A stretch of 64,000 nucleotides of DNA from Chiua virens (lineage: Eukaryota > Basidiomycota > Agaricomycetes > Boletales > Boletaceae): the NCBI GenBank assembly GCA_019787685.1, contig JAHNUO010000013.1:1550001-1614000 (forward strand). The letters are read 5' to 3'. Both the position numbers and the translations under genes were made by a program. Positions 11,864 to 23,249 of this stretch are shown here, piece after piece. Under the pieces are notes generated by a model. The model searched no databases. It was not told the DNA's origin and saw only the letters and a list, made by a program, of their open reading frames with translations. Position 1 is the first letter of the stretch, and every line of letters begins with the position of its first letter.

Positions 11864-12117
11864 TACTGTGATGGCTGCTCGTGACCCGATAGGAACTTGA
11901 AATTTGAGGTCAGTGCCCCTTGTATGCGCATGATCCAGATAGACCGCACAACACTCTAATGCTTGTGAAAGTACCGAGGATTGAATGGGTAGAGAGGTAC
12001 CGTCCCGTGCATCAATTCATGATTCTCGTTGAAATAACAGCATCACTCATATCTTGGGCGATATTGAGCCATGATTGAGCCACTTGATGATTGGAAAGAT
12101 CGAGGATCTGTGCGCCA
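11864..12117 (-). pseudogene. DUF3638-family relic, middle piece between the two transposons (segment 2 of 3)
   Basis: Reading down from 12117 the frames give ILDLSNHQVAQSWLNIAQDM and, after a frame change, QALECCAVYLDHAHTRGTDLKFQVPIGSRAAITV. This resembles the YLDDAHTRGTDLKLP stretch of DUF3638 proteins and leads without a gap into segment 3 once the pogo element is removed. At least one frameshift lies within it, near 12000. The piece is only about 250 bases long because it is the strip left between the pogo and hAT insertions. Confidence 0.65.
12110..12117 (+). repeat. hAT target-site duplication, left (GTGCGCCA)
   Basis: These eight bases are identical to 15794-15801 and directly flank the inverted ends of the hAT element. 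Confidence 0.85.
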
Positions 12118-12133
12118 TAGTGTTCCGGGGATT
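12118..12133 (+). repeat. hAT left terminal inverted repeat
   Basis: The sequence TAGTGTTCCGGGGATT is a perfect inverted match to 15778-15793. Confidence 0.9.
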
Positions 12134-12144
12134 TCACATTCAGC

Positions 12145-12270
12145 CAAATTCACCCAGCTAATCCACCCAGCACCCTTCAGGCCCCAAATCCATGCATGTA
12201 CATTAACGCTTATTAACAACAGTCGAAATACACGCTAATTAACCCGTGAAAAAGCCCAAATCCACCCAGC
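12145..12270 (+). repeat. hAT left subterminal motif cluster (TCCACCCAG type)
   Basis: Three copies of a (A)ATTC/ATCC-ACCCAGC motif lie at about 12147-12157, 12160-12170 and 12258-12270. The same motif recurs at the other end (about 15674-15750, both orientations). Short subterminal repeats of this kind are known binding sites for hAT transposases; the binding here is inferred. Confidence 0.55.
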
Positions 12271-12299
12271 TTCCCCGGCGAATCAGAGTCAATCTCACC

Positions 12300-15200
12300 C
12301 TAGTCCCAGTTTTCCCAGTCCTCACTTCTAGGAACTGTCTTGTTGGATACAGAAGCGCTGTTGGAAGCTTGGTTTGCTCTCCCCGAATTGCCCTGAGCCA
12401 GAGACTGTATGTTGTTAGTGTCGTTGAGGATATCCTGCAGAAAATGTGAATGAATATTGATATCCGAATGGCCGGTGAGCGTGAACATCTGTCGCTCGGC
12501 TCCAGCAGTGCCTAGATCCAATTGATGTGGCTCGTCAAGCCAGGTGTTCCCATCATCGACGGCATCAGAACCAGGGCAGGTCACAGACACCGTCGGCATA
12601 GTATGTGGTCTTGGAGCTGCTCTCCCGAAAGAGTGGTTGTCTTCACTTGTGTGCTCTGCTGCGCGCTTTCCGAGCTTCACCTCCACATCACGCCATTTCA
12701 TCAACGGCTTCGGTTTGGCATCCTCCTCCTATGATAGGCTGGATTCATGAATTTCCTTACCCTAAATGTGATATTACTTTACCTTATGTGCAGTGCTACG
12801 ATGCCACTGTCGAATTTTGATGTGGTCTTGTAGTGTTCCCAATTCCTGTCAACTCTGCCGTGGGCTGTTGAGCCAGGTGATCATTGACATTGTCCATTCA
12901 TCAGTCATAGACGTAGGCATGGCAGAAAAAATTTTGACTGCGAGAACCTAGCAGAACACAGCATTAGTACTCCGAGTCATACTGTCTAAGTGAGAACACA
13001 CTGCAAGGATGTTCGTATGGTCATGTTTGTAAACTTGCTCCCACCAAGTGAGCGACAAAACAATACAAGAATCAAAAGGGCAATCGAAAGGAGGATAGCC
13101 TTGAGCGTAAGACTTTATTTGATCCTTGAGCAAATTGAGCACATCGGATGGGTGGAATTTTGCAAGCGATGGGTTGCACTTTTCCATCAGCGACTGTGCA
13201 TGGGTCATGGTGGCTGTATTCGAATAGAGGTCACCGTATTCCCTCCTGAGCATGTCCAATAAAGCAAGACCGACTCGCTTCACAATGTCTGTGGCAGGCT
13301 TCATGGTAGCACTTGTTGCAGTGCCATCTGTTTGTCGAATCACAATGGCAGGAATTGCAAGCGGGTTGATTGTGTTGTATATAGGCGCTTTCCGGTATTC
13401 TACATATTTCCAAATTAGATTTAGTGTCCAGTACAGTAGAACGAATAGAATGACCTACCAGGATTTAGAAAAAATGCAGTAACATAGATATCATTGGGAG
13501 CGTCAGTTACCAACTCATCAAAACGTGAGTTAGTAATTGCTCGTATATCTTCGATTGTGCTTGGTTTCATGCGGTATTCATTTGTCTTGAAAACTGACTC
13601 GAGCTGGGCGATTATTCCTAGCCAGTAATAGTAAATTTAATCCACAGTTACGTGGCTGTCCTCGAGACATTGGACCACTTTAGCAAATGGCCCAATCACA
13701 GACAGGAGACGAGATAGCTCAATTTTGAAGTTAAGTCTCACTCCTCCCACGAGAAAAAGATCATTGAGTGACTACAATGGTTCAACTTAGATTGGAGTCC
13801 TAGAAAGTAATGTACACTCACCGCAATATTAATGCCTAGGGCACTATTTTGCACGATGGCTTGAAAGGCTGGTAAGCCTCATTGAACTGATTTCCCAGCC
13901 CAATATACTGTCCCGAAACGTATTTCACCAATTCCTTCCAGGCCTTGTTTGATACCAAGTCTGGATCGCTCGTAGTCAAAGTGTTCCATGGTGTATGTGG
14001 ACTTCGACATATAAGCAAGAACACGGCAGAGCTGACTAATAACATCCTGGAACTCGGGCAGTAAGCATATTGCTTTGATGGCGAGGTTAAGGAGATGGCA
14101 AGGATCCTGAAAATTGAGGATGTGGGGATACCGCTCACACAAGAGTCTGCAAGCCTTCTTTGTATTTCCTGTATTGTCAGAGGATGCAGCCGTAAATCTC
14201 CAAGGTCCAATTTTAGAGATAACCTAGTATATAGTTGTGTCAATGTCAAGCTCCATGTTGGTAATGTTGACATTTACCTGCTCTAGCGCCTCGAGAATAT
14301 AGTCAGCAGTATGACTAAGAAGGGAAGCATCATCAAGCTCCATACAAAAGGACCGTCGCCCAGCAGTTGTGACATGGATTGTGTATAAGGACTTTGGCCT
14401 GCATATCTTCCCACCATCAAATGTTATCGTGAGATTATGACAAGTTTTAAGGTAGGTTGCAACTGCGAGTGTAATCTTTGCACCCTCGTTTGCAATAAGT
14501 TTATCTTCAAGCGTTGTTGCACTTGGTGGTGAGTAAGTGGAGCTGAGTGTCGATACCATGTCCTTGAACTCAACCGTGTCAGCAATTGATGGAGGAATAC
14601 CACAACAGACAAAGAACTTCATCAGGGCATAATCTCCCCGCTCCTTTGATGCCTTTTTCCCTTCACTGACGAACTTCATCATCATCTTCTCCGTAGCCAC
14701 AGATCCTATCACTGTTGAACTTGAAGCAGATGCCATTGCAATTGCAGGGGACAATAAAGTACTGGATACCTCTGCGCCGGGGATGATGGCCTTTGGTCCA
14801 GGTGCCTTATCTGCCATCACTTCAATGGCTGCATCACGAAGCTTGTGATCAAGGTAGGTACACTTTGATCCATGATCCAGAATGCGCTGGCGATAGCATG
14901 GCCAATTCCAGGTGGTATGACAACAGCTGCTTGCAAGGCATCGCACACGCTTGGTTCCAGGATTATCCTTTGGGTGGCAGTAGATAGCAATTTCCCGCAA
15001 CAATGGGAGGGTCTTGGCACCACCTTTCCGATTATCTTCGGGCTCTGGTATGTCCACATAATCAGGGTCATGGCTGGAGCTCATCTTTTTGCTGTCCAAT
15101 TTTTGCATAGCTTTCTTGCCAGTAGCGACATTGGTTGAAATAGTGCTGGTTACGGTGGCTTGGACTGGAGAGTCCGGAAGCTGTAACACATCAATAGGAG

Positions 15201-15590
15201 TTCGAGGATCAAGTCGACATGGTCACATACTGGAATACCACTGCACACAAAGTGGAGTGTAGCAGATGTGGTAAGGTCTTCTACCCACTTCTGGAGAATA
15301 GCTGATCCCGGGTCTTTGAGCAGATAGGTGTGTAAAACCTTTACAACACCAACTAGTCTAGGGCCACACTCGACAAAGACAATTGGACCATTGTGTCGAC
15401 TTCCGAAAATGATCTCGAGCTGGCGATTGATAGCACCAGTTTCGCCGTAATCTTCAATATCTTCTGGGGAAGCCTCAAGCGACTCGAAATTGTAGGTAGA
15501 TTGTCCAGGCTCAGAGAGGGGTGAGGTGTCAGGAAGGTGTGAGAGGTAGTGTTTTAGGATATCGAGCTTTCGGGTCAATTTAGCATCCAT
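12300..15590 (-). pseudogene. hAT transposase (BED finger, DUF659-like, C-terminal dimerisation region) with one in-frame stop
   Basis: The start is ATG 15590 (MDAKLTRKLDILKHYLSHLP). Exon 1 splices through GTATGT...TTACAG into LPDSPVQATVTST. A BED-type zinc finger follows (VRCLASSCCHTTWNWP...RILDHGSKC, about 14960-14860). The core has FFVCCGIPPSIADTVEFKDM, LTITFDGGKICRPKSLYTIH and, after an intron, ISKIGPWRFTAASSDNTGNT and ERYPHILNFQDPCHLLNLAI. The C-terminal half runs IIAQLESVFKTNEYRMKPST, LVTDAPNDIYVTAFFLNP and SMTDEWTMSMITWLNSPR, the last being the dimerisation region. A TGA at 12849-12851 interrupts just after SPRQS, where relatives read through; downstream KWRDVEVKLG and the acidic end DWENWD are still in frame. 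Apart from that stop, every frame change coincides with a plausible short intron. Confidence 0.75.
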
Positions 15591-15669
15591 CGTGATGTTG
15601 GATGGTTCGTTATGTTTTTCTGTAGTTCATATTTTGACATACGGTTACTACAAAAGGCAGGCAGTACTA

Positions 15670-15755
15670 GTAGCAAATCCACCCAAATCCACCCAACCAA
15701 TATGTATCTTCTGCCCGCCACTGCTAATTAACGCGGATCCACCAGGGTGGATTAG
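15670..15755 (-). repeat. hAT right subterminal motif cluster
   Basis: Two direct AATCCACCCA copies lie near 15676-15694, and an inverted pair (GGATCCACCAGGGTGGATTA) lies near 15735-15754. This mirrors the left-end cluster. Confidence 0.5.
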
Positions 15756-15777
15756 CTAATGTTAAATAACCCGCCCT

Positions 15778-15793
15778 AATCCCCGGAACACTA
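15778..15793 (-). repeat. hAT right terminal inverted repeat
   Basis: This is a perfect reverse complement of 12118-12133. Confidence 0.9.
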
Positions 15794-15801
15794 GTGCGCC
15801 A
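15794..15801 (+). repeat. hAT target-site duplication, right (GTGCGCCA)
   Basis: It is identical to 12110-12117. Confidence 0.85.
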
Positions 15802-17136
15802 ACACCAAGCAAAATCTGGGCTCCTGTTCGGCTACCAATTGGAGAAATTCGGGTATGCTTCGTCGTTTCCCACTCTCATGAGTGACAATGTAATAATCAT
15901 TCTCGGACCAAAGAAGACATCCAAGAACTTTGGCATCCCTTCCCTTCTGATTCTCGAAATCGCGCTGAGTAATGGACATGGGTAACAACCATCGGCTATC
16001 GTTCGTACCCGAAAATCCTAACACTTGGTTGAGCAACAAGATCTGATGGCACCGTGACAGCACAATTTAATCACCTTTGATGAGTTTTTCTCGCTTCTCT
16101 GCTATATACCAACCAGGTCCTGAAAGTTTCCAGGGATATTTTTTTGCTTCCTTCGGGAAGACAACTCGCGAAAGATAGAAATCTATGACCGCTTGATTCC
16201 GGGTGAGGAGCGGGAATGTGACTTTATCCCACTTTCTGATGGTCTGAGATTTACATCATTGAGTTCCCGCAGGCATTTCTCAGCTGCTTCGCGGTGAGGC
16301 CGGTGTAATAGTAAGATCGACATGTGAGAATGATAGTGATGTCCGGATGGCCAAACTGGATGTTGGGTGCTGATACATCTTTAGCCCGGAAAGGAACGGC
16401 AAGCATTGTGGGTAGTGCGTGGAAACCAGTCCATAATCGACTCACCATTTCCACTCTGAAAGAGCGAACATGAGAATGTTCGAGGCTAGGAGGCCAGACC
16501 GCTCCATAAATGATTCTGGTCTGATCCTTTGGCGTATTCCTCCACCTCCACCTTCTTGACTGTATCAGGGACTTGAAGGACATTTTCATCAAATATGAAA
16601 CGAAGGATAGCGTCCTGCAATGCCTGGCCGCCGGGAAGACAACGAAAGTCGAGATCAGAGAGCCATCCAGCATCACCTCGTCCGCAATAAATGCTACTAA
16701 TCGTCGACCGGCATCGGAGGCTGGCACGATGTGAACGTGTTGGAATGATCCAGGTGGTCCGCATACATACTCTATGGAGCTGGTGTAATTCTTTGAAAGG
16801 ACAGGAGCGCACTCTTTCACAAGTTGCTGAACTTGAAGCCCATTGTATAGATCAATTGGAAATGGGGATGAAGTATCTCGTCTCTCTCGTCCAGAATATC
16901 TCAGGCATGAAAGTCAATCTATTTTTGAAGCTCCAACCACTTGAGTGGGCTATCCAAATCCTGGTGAGTATCTTGATTAATTTGTGACTGGAATAGTAAG
17001 GAACCACTGACTCGGCGGAGAAATCCTTGTCGCTGTCGTCGTTGACTGATTGAGTGACCCACTGAAATATGTTATTCACAAGGCTGCCTTTTGTTACCTG
17101 GATTCGATAGTCAGTTGCCAGTGAATCAACTATCAT
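15794..17136 (-). pseudogene. DUF3638/DUF3645-family giant protein relic, upstream piece (segment 1 of 3)
   Basis: Minus-strand frames give, in order, IVDSLATDYRIQVTKGSLVN, VHIVPASDAGRRLVAFIADE, the DUF3645 hallmark VPFRAKDVSAPNIQFGHPD followed by ILTCRSYYYTGLTAKQLRN (about 16400-16270), and GFSGTNDSRWLLPMSI with VLGCLLWSENDYY (about 16020-15890). The piece ends at VLAH/VGAQ, where the hAT element inserted. The family normally has a very long N-terminal part (thousands of residues), which is absent here. The frame must shift at least twice, so this is a truncated and decayed copy. Together with 11864-12117 and 6670-8151 it forms one collinear relic. Confidence 0.7.
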
Positions 17137-18087
17137 CCACGAAATAATTAGCCATCATTTTCTGCAGCCGTTTTTCCATCTGGTGCACCTGAGGGGTGCT
17201 CTGGGTGACGTTCTGATGTGCTTGTTGTTGTATTAGCCCGTTTGTGGCGTCCTCACCGTGTCTGGCTCGCGTTGGTGTGGGCACTTCGTCGTGGTTGCCC
17301 GTTTCGACTTGCGCTGGACCTAGAGGCATGTAGGATGGTGGAATTGTCCTCTAGGGCGCTTCAAGTGAGTTTTTATTGATTGGATTACCGTCGTAATGAT
17401 CTCCGTTGTTAGCTGTGGTCGATCGTGTGCGCATTGGCATCGAACGAGCCTTGAGACGCTGCGAATGCACGTCCTCTCTGATGTACTATGCCTGATGATG
17501 TGTGTACAAATGCCCACACGGGCGCCCTCGCCACGCGCTTCGTCCGAGTGCTGCTTTTTTTGCGCTGTCGGAAGGGTTTGTAGATGCATGGATTTAGCCT
17601 ACATAGTCATTGTTTACACTATTCTAAGTTGGACCATGTGTATTGGCGTTAGCCACATGAGATCATTTAGTGAACTGAGCTGGATGAGACGACAGTCTAC
17701 AAATCATCTAACGAGAGTATTACTATGATACTGCTAATTCATCTAGGTTGACATCGGGGACGGGACGGATCGTTGTCGAAGGTCGTTCCGTTGTCCAAAT
17801 ATGTTAATGTCACGTGATGCGGCGCTTGCCGATAGGCCGTATTTGGGCGTGTTAAAGTGATCAGGGCGACACTCGACTTGCTGTCTGTGAACATCCTCCT
17901 CCCATCGCACTAATCCCTGATAATCGCACTCAACATCGTACATCCTTACTTCTCGTTCTTCGCTCTTCTACAGGACATATCATCCTCTTACTCCTGTTCT
18001 CTCACTTTCCGGTCCTTGCATACTTTTGGTAAGCGCACTTTGGGTCCTTGCAGTATGGGGTATTAATCAAGCACGAGATCGCTTAGA
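17137..18087. other. Flank of the DUF3638 relic and promoter region of NST1
   Basis: Frames at 17126-17589 (minus) have no recognised content. The last few hundred bases before 18088 contain pyrimidine-rich tracts (CTCTTCTACAGG, CTCTTACTCCTG and similar), typical of basidiomycete 5' leaders. A 5' untranslated intron is possible but I did not place it. Confidence 0.4.
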
Positions 18088-21000
18088 ATGGCTGCAGGAA
18101 AGTCGCAAAAGGACAAACAATCTTCGGCCGTTCCTTCTTTGGCTCCAACCTCCCGCACCCCAGTGCCTGCCGCCTCTATGCAACCCACTCTGTCTGCTGT
18201 GAATGGGAAGAAAGCCAAAAAGAAGAAGGGAAAGGGCAAGGAGACTCAGAGTGCTACCCTCCAGGATGGTGAACTCTACGATGACGTGTCGAACCTTGGA
18301 GATCCCGACATGCATTTACCGCCCATAAGTGGACTCTCTCCGCAGCTCGAGTCCCTTCATATCACCACTACCGGATATACGACGCTCTCTCAGACCAGCG
18401 CTGGAGTGACCACTCAAGTGCACGGCGAAATATTGGCTACTCCTGGCGATATTCATTGGCGCAATATCGAGGTGCAAGCAAATGGCCGAACTGGAGCAAG
18501 AACGGCCCCACTGAACTCACATCCTCCCTTACCGAAGACCAACGGAGCTAATGGACCAGTGTTGGCAGACGATGAGTATTGGTCGTCTTTTCCACCGCAC
18601 ATCAAAAACTTCGTGAGTCAGATAGCGATGTTGTTCGGTACCGAGTTCTGATCGAGGTCGTCAAGGCGCAAACGATGTACAATATCGCCCAGCAGATGGT
18701 GCAGTCAGACACGTACCTAAAAAACGGAACTGCGACGGCTACGGCGACAATGGCTACCAAGGGTGTGCCGGGTTATCCGCCTGGCGCATACCCGTCACTT
18801 CCTTTTGATCCATCCATATTTTCCGATCCCGCCTTTACACTATCCGTGGAGCAGGCGGCAGCGGCAGCACTAGGTGCGGTGTCACCGTCACCTGGCCAAC
18901 CTCCTCGTGGCCCGTTGCCACAGACAAACGTTGTGCTTCTCAACGAATTTGAAGGAGGGGAGCACGAGTTTGCGGAGGAGGACTACTACAGTGAAGATGA
19001 GGTGGACGGCAACATTGAGGATGAAGATCTGGAAGACGAGTTTGACTTGGAGCCTCACCCGGCACGGCCTCGGACTGGACCGACAGCGACGAATCCGGAT
19101 GCAGTCGCACACGTTGTTCTGAGTTACGGAGAGACGGCTGGTGGAAGACCGGCGCGCAAGACCGGAGTTAGCACTAAGACTAGCATTACTACTAAGCAGA
19201 ACAAGCAGACAAAGACTGCTAAGAGTCCGGCTGAAGCTCCGGTGGCTCGTTCCGTGCCGAACACGGCAACCGCGGGAGAGTTTCGGCCGGCAAGCTCGGC
19301 ACCGGAGACTGGACCGGAAAAGGGCGGGATACGTCCCACGGGAGCGGTGGATTTGACAAAGCGTCCTCCTCTCACCGCCGCCAACGCCATGCCACCGACA
19401 AGAAAAGAAAACTTGACTTCGAACCCTCCCCCAAGCTCTCGTGCACAGGGAAAACAACCAATGGCCTACCCACCCACCGCAGCTACCGCTACCACTACCA
19501 CCACTACTAATAGTGCCACCACTGCCCTCCCCGCCAATGCCCAACAGCCCGCCAGGACCGCACGGGCTCAATCAAAGGCACCGATATCAACCAACCCATA
19601 TTCGCATAATCACACCCATCACCACCCATCGCCCCCGTCTTCGAACGCATCTACTCCCCACAAACCTCGTCCACCCGCTGCCACTCCGTCCACCAAGCCT
19701 CCCCAAAATAACAACAAGATCTGGAGCACGAGCACGACCGAGGAGCGCGAACGGATCAAAGAGTTTTGGCTCGGCCTCGGTGAGGATGAGCGTCACAATT
19801 TGGTCAAGATCGAGAAGGATACCGTTTTGAAGAAGATGAAGGAACAGCAGAAGCACAGTTGCAGCTGTGCCGTCTGTGGGCGGAAGCGGTTCGTACCCTT
19901 TTCACATGTTTTGTTGGACAGGCTGAACGAACAGCTGACGTGTCCTGACTTTTGCCTTTGCTCCGTACCCTCCCCTGGTCGATCGCATCGCGAAAAATTT
20001 TCTGCACACCTCCCATCCCTCTGGTCGCTTGATCAATGGACTTGCAGACATGCGATCGAGGAAGAGCTTGAGGTACTGTACGATGCTTATTACGAGGAGC
20101 TAGAACAGTACGCGAACTATCAGCAGCGCTATGTCAATTCCGGCGGCACCATACCACCACCACCTGGTCCAGGTCCTTTTCCTGGCAGCGTCGAGCTCGA
20201 TAAGAACGGCGCTGTCATTGGCCATCCTCACACCAAACCCACACATCATCCTCCACGGTCAAACAGAACACCCGCTCTCACAAACGGCCGAAAGCCCCCG
20301 AAACACGAGAGCGAGTTTGATGATGACGAAGGTGATGACGATGACTATGAGGAAGAGGACGAGTACGACGACGACGACGAGGAGGAGGAGGAGGAGGAGG
20401 AGGAGGAAGGTGCGGAGGAGGAGGATGATGACGTGAAGCCCCGAGATCGAAGAAATACCGGTTCACGTGGGCGTAGGCCGGTGAACGGCAACAAAGCGAA
20501 CGGCCGAGATGGGTTATTTAATTTGGGCAGTAGCCTCACCGTAACAGGTTCGTCACCCTTATCTGCGCCCTCACTTTTCTCATAGTTGCCACAGGCCCCA
20601 ACAATATCCTGACCGTCGCCGATGATTTATTGAAAAACGATGGACAAAAGTTTTTGGAGATGATGGAGCAGCTTGCCGAGCGCCGAATGCAGCGCGAAGA
20701 GGAAGCAGCGGCCGATGTGGAGGATGATAGTGATATCGATGACGATGACGAGGGTGATGACGAAGATGAAGAAGAGGATGACGAGGATGACGAGGATGAT
20801 GACGAAGAGGTAAGATCTCAATGGTGGCTTTCCCTCCTCATACTCAGCAATCTTTACAACCTGAAGGTCATGACCGAGGAGCAGAAGATGGAGGAGGGAA
20901 AACGGATGTTCTCTATATTTGCGGCCCGCATGTTCGAGCAACGCGTTCTTCAAGCATACCGCGAAAAGGTTGCGCAGGAGCGTCAACAACAGTTGCTCCG

Positions 21001-22582
21001 TGAGCTTGAGGACGAAGACAAGCTCACGAAAGAACGCGAGGCCAAGAAACAGACGCAGAACCAGAAGAAGAAGGACAAGAAAAGGTATGCTGAACGTCTA
21101 CTTTGCTTTGCAAGTGTGACCCAACCCTGGTTCAGGCTACAGAAACAAGCCAAGGATGAAGAGCGAGCAGCTAAGGCTGTAGAGAAAGCGGTCGAGGAAG
21201 CGGCTTTGAAGGCCAAGCAACAAGCCCACGAGGAGGAGTTGCGCAAGAAAAAGGAGGAAGATAAAGCTAAACGCGAAGCTGCTCGCAAGGCTGCTGAAGA
21301 GGAGAAGCAGCGCAAGGACGAAGAGCGTCGCAAGCGCCTCACTGAGGAGAGAGAGCGGGAGGCTGAGCGGGAACGCAGGCGCAAAGAGAAGGAGGAAAAA
21401 TTGAGACAGGAAAGACGTGAAAGGGAGGAGAAGGAGCGTAAAGCCAGGGAAGAACGAGAGGATAAAGCGGCTGCTGAGAAGGCAGCGCGCGAAACTGCCA
21501 AGAAGGAACAGCAGGAGAAGGAGGAGCGAGAGAAGAAGCTGACCAAGGAACGAGAGGAGAAGGCTGAAAAGGAACGTGTTGCACAACAACAACGCGCCAC
21601 AGCCAAAAGCGCTCGCCAACCTACATCTCCTCGCGCCTCGGGATCCGCTCAACGTTCGCAGAGCACTAATGGCTCGACGAAGAAGATACTGAACAAGCCC
21701 GTCGCTACATCCGCCGCTTCTTCCACTCCCAGTCGCGCCACGCCTCAACGACCCTCGGTTTCTACGTCTCAGTCTGCTACTCCTGTTGTTCCGTCTACTC
21801 CGAGTGCCTTCTCACTTCCCGTGGCCCCCTTGTATCCTCCAGCCCCGGGGATGGTTCCACCATCGACAACGCTCCCTCCGTTTGCGCCGCCTCCGCCATT
21901 CGGAGTCTTTGGACCTGGCCCTTCAATGTCTCAAGGGCCTCCTCCCTCACTGGCCCCCTCTGCTCTCCCGAGAGGCTTTGGGTCGCCCTCGCCGTTCGAC
22001 CCACCTTTTAGCCGTGGCCTTCCTCAACCCGCGCCAATCGGACCTCCTTCGAAAGCGGTCCCGAACCCTCTCGCTTCCCCGACATTAATCCCTGCCGGTC
22101 CTTCCAGAAAGGCCTCATTGCCGGAGCCCGGTCCTGTTGCGAGGCCGGTCTCGATAGCTCCGATCGCGCCACCAGCCCCTATAGCCCCCATCGCGCGACC
22201 CACGACTGGTGAGGCATCGGGATCTGGATCTGGATCCCCCGTCCGTCGGTCTCCCAGTCCAAAGGGCGTGCTAGGATCGTCTGCGCTCGCGGCGGACGAT
22301 GACGAGGTTGTCCCACCTCCCGGCAGGCGTGGTACGGTGCCTGGTGTTGTCGGTCAGTCTTGGGCTACGACGACCAACTCCCGATCAGGTGCTGAATCAC
22401 GACCGCCCTGGGGCCCTCCCGCACCTTTACCTGCCTTCGGCTCACCACGACCTCCCCCAATGGGTGGCTCGCTGTGGGGGAACATGGGTCCTGATCCATC
22501 CTGGCAATCCCCCGCAGGCTTTTTCCCAAACACCTTTGTCAATCCCATCAATCCCTCTTCACCCCCCCACGCTGGCAATTGA
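18088..22582 (+). CDS. NST1: Stress-response protein Nst1
   Basis: A large, charged fungal protein; the name comes from its yeast relative, linked to salt tolerance. ATG 18088 gives [20 protein letters not shown] and a lysine-rich patch ([12 protein letters not shown]). The first intron (GTGAGT at 18613, ending near 18656) joins HIKNF to [15 protein letters not shown]. Conserved blocks follow: [30 protein letters not shown] spliced to [20 protein letters not shown], then [20 protein letters not shown]. Very long acidic tracts (about 20320-20430 and 20720-20815) precede a lysine/glutamate coiled coil of roughly 200 residues (about 20875-21590). The tail is Pro/Ser-rich and ends [15 protein letters not shown] at 22582. 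At least five short introns are used. The frame is intact. Confidence 0.9.
20335..20430 (+). repeat. GAG/GAC triplet repeats encoding an acidic run in NST1
   Basis: An imperfect GAC/GAG microsatellite codes for an almost unbroken Asp/Glu run. Such tracts are normal for Nst1; length variation between strains would be expected. Confidence 0.8.
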
Positions 22583-23249
22583 AGCTGTAACACTCAGTCG
22601 TATTTACCTCCCTAGTAGCCCCTTATTGTGTTTTTTACCCTTCAGACGTTTTTCGGCATCCACCAACCACGCGCAGACGTTTCCCCCCTCACGCTTTGCT
22701 TCATCTACAATATCCCGTCCGGTCGGTTGGTAGTAGGTTTCCGAAGTTACACAACGCACAAATTCATCATAAAGATTTGAAAAAGTTTCCTGACCCAAGT
22801 CTGAAAAAAGTTATGATCTTTCCTTTCCCTGAAAGTGTAAGACCACCAGAAGTGCCCAACTATATTACAGAAATGAGGCAAGAGGAACTTGCCGTGGCGG
22901 GCATACCTTTACACTGCCCGCCTGTTGAGGTCTTGGACTACTGTACGATCCACACGGAAGTCCAGTCAGGACCTACCTAGTCGGCACAAAACCAACACAT
23001 GCGGCATCCGCATTGCAAGTGGCCAGCGCTCATTTCATTCATAACTCTAGCCAGCGCCCGGATCGTTCCGTTGCCCCACATCCACTCAGTTTTGCACGCT
23101 GCGTTCAAGCGCTGCAACGCGTGGTTTCCTCCGTGCATAAATGGAGTACATTCCTACTGACGCTTCACCCAATCTTGGCTTAGTTCTCCGACCTTGATAT
23201 TCGAAGAACATCAGCTCACTTTGGGCAGCTTTCCTAATTTTTGTTTGCA
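22583..23249. other. Intergenic between NST1 and the DUF2235 gene
   Basis: The short frames (for example 22696-22980 on the plus strand) lack family resemblance. I see no RNA gene or repeat. Confidence 0.45.

Larger units (their letters stand above)
12118..15793 (-). mobile_element. hAT-superfamily DNA transposon, 3.7 kb
   Basis: Sixteen-base perfect inverted ends (TAGTGTTCCGGGGATT at 12118-12133, its reverse complement at 15778-15793) are bounded by the eight-base direct duplication GTGCGCCA. Short inverted ends with an eight-base duplication are the hAT signature. The inside holds a BED-finger, DUF659-like transposase on the minus strand. Clusters of AATCCACCCA-like motifs lie just inside both ends. 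The insertion lies in the DUF3638 relic, and the duplication is part of the DUF3638 reading (…VGAQILDL…), which confirms the target. The perfect ends point to a recent insertion. Confidence 0.92.

Noticed and set aside
18888..19571. 227-codon minus-strand frame
   Set aside because: It lies opposite a conserved NST1 exon and has no family resemblance.
20983..21748. Long Ser/Leu-rich minus-strand frames opposite the NST1 coiled coil
   Set aside because: They are complements of Glu/Lys/Arg-rich codons in a clearly conserved plus-strand exon.
22696..22980. 94-codon plus-strand frame after NST1
   Set aside because: There is no homology and no supporting context; probably chance.
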